A DNA stretch of 64,000 nucleotides from Hirudinaria manillensis (Eukaryota > Annelida > Clitellata > Hirudinida > Hirudinidae): the NCBI GenBank assembly GCA_034509925.1, contig CM067536.1:2565501-2629500 (forward strand), in the 5' to 3' direction. Both the position numbers and the translations under genes were made by a program. Of the stretch, positions 18,901-28,106 are shown in pieces (position 1 is the first letter of the stretch; the number at the start of each line of letters is the position of its first letter). The notes beneath the pieces were generated by a model. It had not been told where the DNA came from, made no database searches, and was given only the letters and a program-made list of their open reading frames with translations.

Positions 18901-21900
18901 GAAAACATTGATAAAAATGTTACTTGCATCAATTTAATTGGAAGCTTTGAACTGAAATGTCAACAAGGATATCATATAGAGAAGCGAAACAATACCTTCA
19001 CCTGCAAAAGTATATCATTTTATTCTTTCATATTTTTTTTATTTCATTTCTCTTGTGACAGTCTAGCGATTGTACATGATTAGATTTATTGAATTCTTGA
19101 ATATACCGAACAAGACACATTTTAAACCAATTTATAATTTATAAAAATTATTTTTTGAAAAAACAATTTATTTATAACTTCGAAAAATTTAATCACTATA
19201 ACATTTCCTTAAAATTTTAAAACATACCCTTTATAAGTCGGCTAAAATTCCAACCAATTCGAAATAAATAATTTTAAATAAAATGGATTTAAAATTGACA
19301 CTCAAATTTTGACAATTTCAAACATTGAAATAAAACATATTTCTCATCATAAAGATTTTTTGAACCGAAAATAAATACCGATTAATCACTTTAGATGGAA
19401 AGATTACATTTTATCAAAAATGTCAAAAAATTCTGAAAATATTTTATAAACATCAAAAATATTTTTTTGGGCTTTTAAAATTTGTATTGGTCGAATAGCA
19501 AATATTTATTTTAAAAAGAAGGATAAAACCTTTCCTTGTGGATTAAAAATGAAAATGGCTGTTACGTAAGGTTTTCAGGTTTTCATTATTTCTAAATTAT
19601 TTTCATAAGCGTTGATATAATTAATATTTCGATTCTTTTTATTTGTGAAAACACGTTGATATGATATATCTTTAACATTAATAGGTTAGGGCGATAAGAG
19701 CGGATGTTTTGATTTCACTCTCGAACTTTTGAACGAATTAACTATCTCAAATTTCGTTTCTGGGTCTTAAGTTCAGTGTTTTTCTGTTTCTATATTGTCG
19801 GACATCTTTTTCGCTATGCCTAGGTCAACAAAAACGTCTACATCCCGAAAGAAGTCCTGGGCGACTTTTCAGAAACTATGTTCGACAAAATGTTGCAGAT
19901 GAATGACAAATTAATGACTAGTTTCAATGATAAACTCAGCGAATGTATGACCAAATTGACGGAAAATATGACAGCAATGTTTCAGAATATGTTGATGCAA
20001 GTCACTAAATCGTTCACAGACTACCTAACAACCACTCTCACACCGTTGTTATCGAAACTTGAGACTATTAAGGACAACAATTTGAATGCAACTGCAGATA
20101 TTGACGCTATTGCAAAATCAACGACCAAAGCCTTATTAGACTTCGAGAAGGAGAAGAGTGACATTGAACGGAAGTCAACTAATGTCATTGTCTCAGGACT
20201 TACACAAAGACCTGACACAAATGACTCCATAATATTCGAGGAATTCTGTGAACAAAATCTGACTGTCAAGCCTCGAGTGATTAAGACCAGGAGATTGGGT
20301 AGAGACAGAGGTCCTACTTCCAAGCTCTGTGTCACTCTTGAAAGCAAAAGTTGTGTTGATTCAATCCTATCTTCATCTCGGGTACTTAGATCTTCACCTG
20401 ACCCTGAGCTGAGGAAAGTGTTTTTCAATCGTGACTTGACACGTTTGCAATCAGAACAAGCATATCTTCGGAGGGTTGGAAGACGCTCAGCTTCTCGAGA
20501 TCAACCTGTGGCACCTACAAAGCCCTTTCGATGAACGACATCTGACATGCAAATGTTTTTTAACAAATCTCAGAAGTTGCAACAATAAGTTTAATGAAGT
20601 GTTTCTGTTTTTGAACTCAGAGGATCCTGATATTTTTTGTTGCACAGAAACATGGCTTAATTCTGACTCCCCCAACTCATTGTTTTGTCCCAATGGCTAC
20701 CATGCGATTAGGTGGGACAGAGACACAAAAGGGGGTGGAGTCATGCTAATTATCAGAAACTGTTTTTCATATCGAGTAGTTAAGATTCCGAATGAGTTTT
20801 CCAATATCGAACTTGTTTGTGTTGACCTGTCAACAAGTCATTCTATGTGCAGAATAATACTCTACTATCGTTATGGAGGTTTTGACGTGGAGGCCGAGAG
20901 CTACGCCAATGAGAGCATCAAGTGTTTTTATCATCTTTGTTCAATCAAACACACCATCTGCTTACTCGGAGATTTCAATCTCCCTGCCTTCAATTGGGCT
21001 TATCATGCAGTACCAAATAACAATATCTACAGAATGTTTTTTGACTTTTTCAATGAATATGGGTTACATCAGTTTGTAACATCTGCCACACGCCATGAAA
21101 ACATCCTTGATCTTGTCTTGTCAAATGACTCCCAGTTCATATCAGAAATTGAAACACTTTGTCCTATCTCAACAAGTGATCACAATGTTGTTTCTTTCAA
21201 GACAAACATTCTCTGCAAACCTTTATATCACCAACCATCATCTTCATCTCCCAACTTCAGGAAAGGAAACTACATGCTGATTAATGAATATCTCTCATAT
21301 ATTGACTGGAACACACTATTTCAATTCTGTCCAAATGTGGACTGCTGTTGGAAAGAGTTCAAAAAACAAATTGATCAAGTCATAAGCATGTTCATCCCTA
21401 AATTTCCTTTCTGTGATCGAAAACGCAAAAATGGACATCCTCATTTTATCACCAAACTGCTCAATAAAAAATCTAAGCTATGGAAGATCTGGAGGAGTGG
21501 ACGAAGTATTGATGATAGAACCAGATACTACAGCTTTGCCAAAACTTGTAGCAAATCCATCAAGCAACACTATGCATCATTGGAACTTAATTTACTTAGG
21601 AGCAAAAATTTTGGAAGGTTCCACAGATATGTTAATAGTAAGCTTCATACCCGTGCCGTCATATCCGAGATCGCCCATCCCTCCGGTGCCCTGACTAGTG
21701 ACCCATCAGAAATAGGTGACATCTTCAACTACTACTTTTCCTCAGTTTTTACAACTGATGATGGAAAGAACCCTGAATTTTCTCTTCAAAAGCAAACAGA
21801 AATTGGGGAAATTAGATTCACACCAGATATAGTGCGATTGATAAGCCTTGACTCTTCACTATCTTCAGGTCTAGATGGAATACCTAACATCTTTATAAAG

Positions 21901-24076
21901 CGATGTGCAACATTTCTGGCTTTGCCACTTGCCCACATATTTGATATTTCCCTCAAAGATCAAAGATTACCTGCGGAATGGAAAATTGCGTTGGTTACTC
22001 CTATACATAAGAAAGGACCCACTGTTCTCCCTGAAAACTACAGACCTATTTCGATCACATCAACTTGTTGTCGTGTAATGGAGAGGATCATCAACAAATC
22101 AATTATGCATCATTTACTGCACCACAAATTAATAAGCAAGGATCAGCACGGATTTGTCAGAGGCAGATCTACTGTTACAAATCTTCTTGAATGCATGCAA
22201 CAGTGGTCGGAAGCACTCCAATCTGGACAGTCAGTGGATGTTGCATATCTCGACTTCAAAAAGGCTTTTGACTCAGTATCACACTACAAACTCCTAAGCA
22301 AACTACCTCATTACGGCATCAATGGCAACATTATAGGATGGCTCACCGACTTCCTATCATTGAGGAGCCAACGTGTTAATATCGGTGGAATTCTACCAGA
22401 TACGGCCTGTGTCACCAGCGGCGTCACCCAGGGCAGTGTACTTGGACCTACTCTCTTCTCACTATACATTAATGACCTCCCAAATCTGTTTAAAGATACT
22501 AATATTGTCTGCAAACTATTTGCAGACGATGTTAAGCTCTATTGCCTCCCAACGTCTTCACAAACACAGTTACAATCAGCTCTTGATAAGGTCGCACAAT
22601 GGAGTAATACATGGCAGTTGCAACTCGCACCCGATAAATGCCAGATCCTCACTATAGCCGGCCGCAGAAAGGAAGCAGGCGAGCTCCGAAAATACTCCAT
22701 CAACGGTCAGGCCCTTCAAAGCGTGGACATGATTAGAGATCTCGGAGTCGTAATAGGTCCTTCCCCGAAGTTTGTTACTCATATTGAAGCCATCACTCAC
22801 AAAGCTGCCAAAATCTCTTGGATGATCAGGAAGTCTTTTTCTGCCAAAGACCAGGAAATCTTAAAGCTTGCCTTCTGCACTTACGTCAGACCCATCCTCG
22901 AATATAGTTCACCAGCCTGGAATCCCCACCATATATTTCTCATTGACAGAATTGAAAAGGTTCAGAAAAAATTCACTAAATCAATACCTTCTGTCGCGTC
23001 ATATTCATATATGGACAGACTCAAACTCCTCAATCTCCCCACCTTGGAAAAGCGCCGCCTTCTGGCCGACTTGACTTTCTGCTTCAAACTGCTGAAGGGT
23101 TTTGTAGACTCTCCCCTGAAACACTTCCTGGTTCTTCAAAGTTATCGCGGCACAAGGGGTCACAATCTCAAGCTAAAGCAATGCAAATTTTCTACCGTCG
23201 TCAAATATTCTTTTTGCAATAGGATTGTTAAACCCTGGAACTCATTACCACCTGATTTTATTAATGCTACAACCGTTTCTAGATTCAATGCACTTATAAG
23301 AGACTTTGATCTTAGCAAATATCTGATGAATTATTTAACGTAAGGATAACTTTATTGGAATAAACTAATGGCAAAGATATTTAGGAGACCTGGTCGATTG
23401 TTTGTCTTTGATCGGAACTTGTAATGACTCGAAACGCTAGATTCGACTTCGAAATAAAAGATTCTGAATATTAACTAAACTTAATTAATTAATTAATTAA
23501 CTGTTTAATTAATTAATTAATGTCAGGGATCCAACAATATAACTAACTCTCATTGTAGTCATTATCGTCACCTTGACTCATACTGTCATTGCAATTTGTC
23601 CTTGCTCGAATTGGAAATCGAAAACTGTGTTAGTGGTCCTATTGGGCCCTTCAGTTTGAATAAATAAATAAATAAATAAAAACTTTAAAAATGGCACATC
23701 TTCTAAAATAAGGTGAGAATTTCTTTATCGAAATTGAATTTTACACAGAATTAATAGTTCTAATATTATAAGAAGGATTCTGACTTTTCTTACATGATGT
23801 CTATTAAACTGCCAAAGCACGACCGATTTTAATAAATCAAGGATCAAATCAACAAAAATTGTTTGATGAGCTAGCATCAAACTACATGAATTTCTAAGTA
23901 ATCTTCGATATTTCTTAAATTTACGTATTTAATTGTTTTTTTTTAAATATTTGTTCAAAAGTTCAAAAGGATATTATTTGGACGTTATTCACAAAGATCC
24001 ATCAAATGGACCAGATGAACTTCCGTCTTCTTTGATTCACGTTCCTCATAACATGGCTGAAAATGAATTTTATTGA
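12943..24076 (+). CDS. WSC / fucolectin / EGF protein, array unit A (probably damaged)
   Basis: Exons: 12943-12994 signal peptide (MVNLFMLSCIAIVLFGT); 13064-13209 and 15056-15176 WSC halves (LGCYRSFDGY; CFCGNEFG, CGGKYYSVYS); 16363-16500 Cys-rich EGF-like; 16606-16848 and 16972-17169 fucolectin-type F5/8C domain (AEYAVDGYYD, PWFYVDLE, TNRGDQ, WRLVGG); 17235-17354 EGF; 18881-19009 cbEGF (DINECETENID); terminal 23970-24076 (VPHNMAENEFY, then TGA). The exon 3 acceptor AG present in units B and C (AAAAG before CTTGG) reads AAATG here, so normal splicing is likely lost. Intron 2 holds a gag-only element, intron 3 a deleted one, the intron after exon 7 a truncated gypsy, and the last intron a LINE. 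cbEGF exons present in unit B are missing. WSC and fucolectin folds commonly bind carbohydrate; a secreted lectin-like role is inferred. Confidence 0.68.
13219..13507 (-). repeat. LTR (3') of gag-only element copy 1
   Basis: 289 bp, TGTAATAACC...GGATCCAACA as read on plus. It contains a long inverted repeat (13418-13476) with arms TTATATTGCC and GGCAATATAA around an AATT-rich loop. Confidence 0.92.
13487..14623 (-). CDS. SAP-domain gag-like protein of gag-only element, copy 1
   Basis: A 378-residue frame from ATG (MPKYLDELYVPRLR). Residues 4-40 form a SAP-type domain closely related to that of the gypsy Gag (LRQELRDRGLD; LTENGHDPEEYEFE). The rest is very acidic and low in complexity, with degenerate repeats such as VELPVE, VEQVES and EQPMDLPADV. 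It has no zinc knuckle, DTG protease or RT motif. The stop lies 20 bp inside the 3' LTR. The last residues (CSGRTDLRRGQ) come from the gypsy 3' end and polypurine tract read in another frame. It may package the RNA or bind DNA through SAP; function is inferred. Confidence 0.88.
   Translation of the reverse strand: MPKYLDELYVPRLRQELRDRGLDWKGTKAEIRERLGAWLTENGHDPEEYEFENPSDKKKEEFRDLLRKCTEDFREWRRSIRGNLENTAVPCQDVLLVSGENSTEKSPVGSFEESKVVLPSCEEQGEELGKKLTNEEQIMCLVPGTFSGSIGMEPLEDTSEHSACVSPETLCVMADLENSTLAPIELPDQVESSAGPRELTEVLVEQVELSEEPVGLPVDHMELLVQPEELLMSHVELPVERTDLMVEQVESTEQPMDLPADVSAPLEITEGSARDFRRVPSMESGAGDPEESLGSGDIVEQESVHRNGDVPRLKLAGRRSKREETEIPEDDKANGSGICSHEIVGRSDPIPRVKMKMGIDVCSGRTDLRRGQCWIPRN
14684..14703 (-). 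other. Primer-binding site of gag-only element copy 1
   Basis: TGGTGTCAGGAGTGGGATTT on the minus strand, identical to the complete gypsy PBS at 8554-8573. Confidence 0.87.
14705..14993 (-). repeat. LTR (5') of gag-only element copy 1
   Basis: 289 bp, apparently identical to 13219-13507. It is followed by the TTAT duplication. Confidence 0.92.
15464..15964 (-). pseudogene. SAP-domain gag-like gene remnant, copy 2
   Basis: The start MRRYLDELDVPRL lies at 15964, followed by the SAP domain and the region up to EKSPVGSFEESKV, in at least two frames because of small indels (for example in the LTENGHD stretch). It is truncated by the internal deletion. Non-functional. Confidence 0.8.
16046..16335 (-). 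repeat. LTR (5') of gag-only element copy 2
   Basis: 290 bp. Diverged from the copy 1 LTR but close to the unit C element (GTTCAACAACAGGTGCCTTG shared). Confidence 0.88.
17444..18676 (+). mobile_element. 3'-truncated gypsy element in unit A
   Basis: The 5' LTR 17444-17648 (TGTTGGATCC...GGTTACAACA) is followed by the tRNA-Leu primer site and a damaged gag start (ATG at 17729, then TAG at the ninth codon or so; further frameshifts near 17900-18150). An open gag stretch at about 18290-18686 covers the capsid-like region. The copy ends abruptly at about 18676 in sequence that unit B has at 32726, so the deletion took out the rest of the element plus the cbEGF exons. Its left insertion point is shared with unit C (39903). 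Confidence 0.85.
19878..20534 (+). CDS. LINE ORF1 protein
   Basis: 218 residues from ATG. The N-terminal ~80 residues are rich in Met, Asn and Lys heptads suited to a coiled coil. The C-terminal half (NVIVSGLTQRPD; KTRRLGRD; VLRSSPDPELRKVFFNRDLT) resembles the RRM-like nucleic-acid-binding part of CR1/jockey ORF1 proteins and ends in a basic tail. It overlaps ORF2 in a different frame. Expected to bind the element RNA. Confidence 0.75.
   Translation: MFDKMLQMNDKLMTSFNDKLSECMTKLTENMTAMFQNMLMQVTKSFTDYLTTTLTPLLSKLETIKDNNLNATADIDAIAKSTTKALLDFEKEKSDIERKSTNVIVSGLTQRPDTNDSIIFEEFCEQNLTVKPRVIKTRRLGRDRGPTSKLCVTLESKSCVDSILSSSRVLRSSPDPELRKVFFNRDLTRLQSEQAYLRRVGRRSASRDQPVAPTKPFR
20476..23343 (+). CDS. LINE ORF2: endonuclease and reverse transcriptase
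   Basis: The frame is open for about 955 codons. The true start is unclear: the first codon of the open stretch is TTG and it overlaps ORF1. The AP-type endonuclease has CCTETWL (near residue 56), LGDFNLP (near 165) and TSDHN (near 234). The reverse transcriptase has YRPISIT, YLDFKKAFDSVS (near 590), GVTQGSVLGPTLF and FADDVKLY (near 682). The C-terminal region with WNPHHIFLIDRIEKVQKKF is typical of CR1/jockey. All catalytic residues I can check are present. The final residues (MNYLT) come from an inserted LTR; the native end, Asn then TAA, lies beyond it at 23541-23546. Confidence 0.9.
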   Translation: MEDAQLLEINLWHLQSPFDERHLTCKCFLTNLRSCNNKFNEVFLFLNSEDPDIFCCTETWLNSDSPNSLFCPNGYHAIRWDRDTKGGGVMLIIRNCFSYRVVKIPNEFSNIELVCVDLSTSHSMCRIILYYRYGGFDVEAESYANESIKCFYHLCSIKHTICLLGDFNLPAFNWAYHAVPNNNIYRMFFDFFNEYGLHQFVTSATRHENILDLVLSNDSQFISEIETLCPISTSDHNVVSFKTNILCKPLYHQPSSSSPNFRKGNYMLINEYLSYIDWNTLFQFCPNVDCCWKEFKKQIDQVISMFIPKFPFCDRKRKNGHPHFITKLLNKKSKLWKIWRSGRSIDDRTRYYSFAKTCSKSIKQHYASLELNLLRSKNFGRFHRYVNSKLHTRAVISEIAHPSGALTSDPSEIGDIFNYYFSSVFTTDDGKNPEFSLQKQTEIGEIRFTPDIVRLISLDSSLSSGLDGIPNIFIKRCATFLALPLAHIFDISLKDQRLPAEWKIALVTPIHKKGPTVLPENYRPISITSTCCRVMERIINKSIMHHLLHHKLISKDQHGFVRGRSTVTNLLECMQQWSEALQSGQSVDVAYLDFKKAFDSVSHYKLLSKLPHYGINGNIIGWLTDFLSLRSQRVNIGGILPDTACVTSGVTQGSVLGPTLFSLYINDLPNLFKDTNIVCKLFADDVKLYCLPTSSQTQLQSALDKVAQWSNTWQLQLAPDKCQILTIAGRRKEAGELRKYSINGQALQSVDMIRDLGVVIGPSPKFVTHIEAITHKAAKISWMIRKSFSAKDQEILKLAFCTYVRPILEYSSPAWNPHHIFLIDRIEKVQKKFTKSIPSVASYSYMDRLKLLNLPTLEKRRLLADLTFCFKLLKGFVDSPLKHFLVLQSYRGTRGHNLKLKQCKFSTVVKYSFCNRIVKPWNSLPPDFINATTVSRFNALIRDFDLSKYLMNYLT
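23323..23536 (-). repeat. Solo gypsy LTR inside the LINE
   Basis: Matches the complete gypsy LTR from GATGAATTATTTAACGTAAG to the end CAACA but lacks about 17 bp at its outer end. The flanks carry ATAT (23319-23322 and 23537-23540). Removing it restores the LINE reading through TAT-AAC-TAA. It is therefore a later insertion reduced by LTR-LTR recombination, with a small terminal loss. Confidence 0.85.
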
Positions 24077-24449
24077 TAATTATTTTATTATGTTGTAAAA
24101 TTTGAAAAATTTTGATGTGAATACAAGTTTATGTAGAAATCTTTTTTCTTTTACACTTTTGGTTAAGTTTGGTTGACGTAAGAATATTTTTTTATAAAAA
24201 TGGTTCTTATTTTATGGAAAACAACAAGAGTTATGTTAACAAAGAAGCATGGTTTAAGATTGTCCAAGACTTTTAATGTTTTTACTTTCGTCCTCCATTT
24301 TTGATTTAGTCCATTAAATAATTGTCAAACATTCGAACATTGCGTATCAGAATCTCAATTATTTTGATGACGCGTTGAAGGGATCTCTGTTTCAATTACC
24401 TTTTGATGACTCAGTTCCTGGTCCCAGCTTTTACATCTATTTTTGATAG

Positions 24450-24878
24450 TAATTAAAAAAGTCAACATTTAGTTGGCGAGAGGGTTAGCATGATGGATAG
24501 CAAAACAATTCAGTAGTAATGTCATGAGTAAGAATTAATAAGTTCATAACCCAATCTATTGGTAGGTGTAATTGCAAGGGGTTAATATTTGTAAATATTA
24601 CTTATTGTTTTCTGATTTGAATAAATCTTTTTATTAATTTAGTTAATTCAATAGCTGTATGTAAATCCAAACATTCAAAAGCGCGGTCAGACATGTGCTT
24701 GAAACTTTACATCAACCTATTAATAGGTTAATAAAAATTCGGTACGTGTTAAATAAAAATGTGCGAACTTTGAGTTCAGAAAATCATTTCAAATGGAGGT
24801 GAAATTGGTCAACTTTATCATAGCAATATCTTGGTATAAGAAATATTTTATAGGCTATTCACCATAGCTTTTTTTTTT
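24450..24878 (+). repeat. Tandem-array 5' flank, copy 2
   Basis: Starts near TTTTGATAGTAATTAAAAAA and runs to the poly-T before the LTR fragment. It marks the start of the unit that contains gene B, though the gag-only element 25373-27129 and a Tigger relic now separate it from unit B. Confidence 0.75.
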
Positions 24879-25044
24879 TGGAACCTCGTCAAATAGACAA
24901 ATAGAGAGAAAAGCAGAGCGAGAGCAAGAGAAACAGCAGATTCCAAGACTTAGACAATTGAGCATTGCATATCTTCCAAGCCATCTGAACACTTTCAATA
25001 AACCTGACCTTCCATAATTGGTTTCGGGACCCCGGGTTATTACA
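24879..25044 (+). repeat. 5'-truncated LTR of the gag-only family
   Basis: Same type as 12203-12368 and 35737-35901, with private differences (TTGGTTTCGGGACCCCGGGT). Its right flank (ATACAAAATATTTTCG) differs from the other two copies. Confidence 0.75.
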
Positions 25045-25372
25045 ATACAAAATATTTTCGTTGCCAAAAAACCTCGTTACATCACTAATTACAGTTTACA
25101 ATTAATTTTTTAAGTTAATAAAAGATTTAACATTTTTTATTTTTTTTCATCTTTTCTCTTTTACAGACTCCAGTATTTAAAAAAAAAACAAACTTCGGGG
25201 TATAATTGAACAACTCATTGGGCATCCAAGGGTTAAAGAGTGTCAGTTATTTTTCTTAAATGATGCTATTGTCTCAATTATTCAGGCATTACATTAGCAA
25301 ATAAAAAATAAAGTATTATCTTAATTCTTATCTTTTATCATTACATTCTCCTCGACTAGGGGCTATTTATAT

Positions 25373-25667
25373 TGTTGGATCCCTAGATCCAATAAATTGA
25401 AGAATAATTAAAATTATATTGCCGATTAATTAATTTAATAATTAATTAAATTTAGTGGCAATATAATTTGAGAATTAATTGGTGCTATTCAGACTCTTTG
25501 GTTATGTACCTTGACAAATGGATTTATCTCGGAAAGTAGAGCGAGAGTTAGAGAAACAGCAGATTTAAAGACTTAATCAATTAAGCATTTTACATCTTCC
25601 AAGGCATCTGACAACTTTCAATAAACCTGACCTTCTATAATTAGTTTGAGGACCCCGGGTTATTACA
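25373..25667 (+). repeat. LTR (5') of gag-only element copy 3
   Basis: 295 bp, TGTTGGATCC...GGGTTATTACA. The inverted repeat with arms AATTATATTGCC and GGCAATATAATT is centred near 25440. Confidence 0.93.
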
Positions 25668-25668
25668 T

Positions 25669-25688
25669 TGGTGTCAGGAGTGGGATTT
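25669..25688 (+). other. Primer-binding site of gag-only element copy 3
   Basis: TGGTGTCAGGAGTGGGATTT, the tRNA-Leu-type site shared with the complete gypsy. Confidence 0.87.
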
Positions 25689-25748
25689 AGAGTTAAAGGG
25701 TGTCCAAGAGTAACTAAGGTAGAAGCTTGATAAGTTGAAAAGTGAAGG

Positions 25749-26873
25749 ATGCCGCGGGTCTTGGATGAATTGTACGTGCCTCGATTGAGACAAGAATTGA
25801 GAGATCGTGGCCTGGACTGCAAAGGCACGAGAGCTGAGATACGGGAGCGACTTGGGGCATGGCTGACAGAGAATGGCCATGACCCGGAGGAATACGAATT
25901 CGAGTCCGAATCTAGTAAGTTTCTGAGAAAGTTAGCAGAGGACTCGAGGAGGATTATTAGGGGCGATTTGGAAAACACAGCGGTTCCATGTCAGGATGTC
26001 TCGTTGGTTTCGGGTGAAAACTCTACCGAGAAGAGTCCTGTTGGTTCTTTTGAGGAGAGCAAAGTGGTGCTTCCATCTTGCAAGGAACAAGGAGAGGAAC
26101 TCTGCAAAAAGGTTACCAACGGAGAACAAATCATGTCCGATGTTCCAGGTACAGTTTCTGGCAGCATTGGGATGGAGTCATTCGAAGGCACATCCGAACA
26201 CAGTGCGTGCGTGTCTCCAGAAACGCTGTGCGTGATGGCGGATTCAGAGGACTCGCCGTTGGAGCCCATAGAGTTACCAGATCAGGTCGAGTCGTCAGCA
26301 GGGCCCAGAGAGCTCACAGAGGTTTTAGTGGAGCAAATGGAACTTTCGGAGGAGCCTGTGGGATTGCCGGTGGATCATGTGGAGTTGTTGGTGCAGCCCG
26401 AGGAGTTACTGATGAGTCACGTGGAGTTGCCGGTGGAGCACACGGATTTGATGGTGAAACAAGTAGAGTCTACAGAACAGCCTATGGATTTATCAGCGGA
26501 TGTTTCGGCTCCATTGGAAATAACAGAAGGGAGTGCTCGGGATTTCGGGAGAGTGCCTAGCAAGGAAAATGGAGCAGGTGATCCTGTAGAGAGTCTGAGA
26601 TCTGGCGACATGGTGGAGCAGGAGGTTGAGCATAGAAATGGCGATGTTCCGCAACTGAAACTTGCGGGACGCAGAAGTAAAAGGGGGGAAGCAGAAATCC
26701 CAGAAGATGGCAAAGCAAATGGATCTGGGATTTGCAGCCATGAGATTGTTGGAAGATCGGATCCTATTCCTAGAGTAAAAATGAAAATGGGAATAGATAT
26801 CTGTTCGGGACGAACAGATTTAAGGAGGGGGCAGTGTTGGATCCCTAGATCCAATAAATTGAAGAATAATTAA
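25749..26873 (+). CDS. SAP-domain gag-like protein of gag-only element, copy 3
   Basis: 374 residues from ATG (MPRVLDELYVPRL). SAP domain at residues 4-40 (LRQELRDRGLD), then a short basic stretch (SKFLRKLAEDSRR). A long acidic region follows with repeated VELPVE/VEQME-like units and a Lys/Arg-rich patch (LAGRRSKRGE) before the 3' terminal gypsy-derived residues. No frameshift or stop. Compared with copy 1 it has scattered substitutions but keeps the frame and the SAP core, which suggests the protein is or was under selection. No pol motifs. Confidence 0.88.
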   Translation: MPRVLDELYVPRLRQELRDRGLDCKGTRAEIRERLGAWLTENGHDPEEYEFESESSKFLRKLAEDSRRIIRGDLENTAVPCQDVSLVSGENSTEKSPVGSFEESKVVLPSCKEQGEELCKKVTNGEQIMSDVPGTVSGSIGMESFEGTSEHSACVSPETLCVMADSEDSPLEPIELPDQVESSAGPRELTEVLVEQMELSEEPVGLPVDHVELLVQPEELLMSHVELPVEHTDLMVKQVESTEQPMDLSADVSAPLEITEGSARDFGRVPSKENGAGDPVESLRSGDMVEQEVEHRNGDVPQLKLAGRRSKRGEAEIPEDGKANGSGICSHEIVGRSDPIPRVKMKMGIDICSGRTDLRRGQCWIPRSNKLKNN

Positions 26874-27129
26874 AATTATATTGCCGATTAATTAATTTAA
26901 TAATTAATTAAATTTAGTGGCAATATAATTTGAGAATTAATTGGTGCTATTCAGACTCTTTGGTTATGTACCTTGACAAATGGATTTATCTCGGAAAGTA
27001 GAGCGAGAGTTAGAGAAACAGCAGATTTCAAGACTTAATCAATTAAGCATTTTACATCTTCCAAGGCATCTGACAACTTTCAATAAACCTGACCTTCTAT
27101 AATTAGTTTGAGGACCCCGGGTTATTACA
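26835..27129 (+). repeat. LTR (3') of gag-only element copy 3
   Basis: 295 bp, about one mismatch from 25373-25667, directly preceded by AAGGAGGGGGCAG (polypurine tract). Confidence 0.93.
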
Positions 27130-27395
27130 ATATATTTACTTCTTTTTTAAATGAGAAATGTTAAATAAAAATAACATAAATAACTTATATTACAATAATA
27201 ATATTCATATAATAATGACAATAATAATTAAAATCCACTTAAGAGAACAACGTCCTTCCAGTGAAATTTTAAAGGACCAGCTTCTTATCCAAAGATATCT
27301 AGCTTAAGAATGTAAATTTAATAAACTTTGCTGAGTTGGATTTGCAAAAATTGTCAATAAATTTAACAGAACTAACTTAAGGTAAATATTGTATA

Positions 27396-28106
27396 CACTC
27401 AAGTCTCGCTACTATGCCACCCATCGGGACCGAGCAAAAGTGGCATAGTAATAAGGGTTTGTAAAAATGGCCTTATTTTAACAAATAAAAACGGCTTTAT
27501 TTTCTCAAGTTACCCATCAGCTCAGTCTAAAGCTCTCATAATCGTTGACTGCCACATCTTTCGTTGTCTAGCCGATAGCACTCTTGCATCACACCAGATT
27601 TGCGACCATCGTTTCAGCTTCACCCTGCAGTGTCTTGAACGTCATGTCGTGCCACTTCATGAAATTGTCCAACCAACCGTTCGCTTGCATTTCTGAGCTG
27701 ACAGTTGCTAATCATCACTCCAATTCGCAACTCTCACATAAAATCCCGACATTCACTCTCATTCCTATTTACACTCCTAAACAAATTTACCCATTCGACC
27801 AATCAAATTCCATGGATTGTTCCATCACTTTCCTTAATCATCCCTCACCAACAAGTCCTGGGAAAGTGTTAACCTGATCAAACCTTAAAAATGCCAGGTA
27901 ATGTCTCTTAATTTCTTCCCCGACTGGAAATATGTCCTTAACTTCATGGGTTAGATAAACATTGTCAGGACCCTGGTGGCATAGTGGCGAGAATTGAGGG
28001 TGGCATATTAATTAATTTTGTATCGGATTTTGTCGGGACCGATCAAAAGTGGCATAATAGCGAGAGTGGCATAGTAACGGAGTGGCATAGTAGCGAGACT
28101 TGACTG
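27396..28106. mobile_element. pogo/Tigger-type nonautonomous copy
   Basis: The left end CACTCAAGTCTCGCTACTAT and the inverted right end CAGTCAAGTCTCGCTACTAT lie next to TA (27394-27395 and 28107-28108). Inside the right end GTGGCATAGTAGCGAGA-like units repeat several times. The interior resembles the Tigger at 9318-10145 (AAGCTCTCA...CGTTG; CATCACACCAGA) but has no usable transposase frame. It lies just upstream of unit B. Confidence 0.75.

Larger units (their letters stand above)
19676..23682 (+). mobile_element. CR1/jockey-type LINE, nearly full length
   Basis: Two frames are present: ORF1 (19878-20534) and ORF2 (about 20476 to TAT at 23320, with its stop displaced). The insertion ends are visible because the same intron without the LINE is present after unit B (34510-34530) and unit C (41560-41575). 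CTTTAA (19670-19675 and 23683-23688) is the likely target duplication. The 3' end carries an AAATA repeat tail. A gypsy LTR has inserted near the ORF2 end. It lies in the last intron of unit A. Confidence 0.9.
25373..27129 (+). mobile_element. Gag-only LTR retrotransposon, copy 3
   Basis: The LTRs 25373-25667 and 26835-27129 (295 bp each) show only about one difference (TTTAAAGAC versus TTTCAAGAC). The target duplication is ATAT (25369-25372 and 27130-27133). The primer site 25669-25688 and the polypurine tract just before 26835 match the gypsy. The gene is intact. It lies between array units A and B, in the same orientation as the host genes. Confidence 0.93.

Noticed and set aside
18960..19082. 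Read-through of the last cbEGF exon of unit A into a hydrophobic end (ISFYSFIFFLFHF)
   Set aside because: In the equivalent exons at 33058 (unit B) and 40804 (unit C) the read-through meets TAA at once, whereas the GTATAT donor and the conserved terminal exon fit all copies.
25932..26854. Several long frames opposite or overlapping the SAP-protein genes
   Set aside because: They recur in all copies simply because the gene is conserved and rich in GAG/GTG codons; antisense and +1 frames show no domain and vary in length.
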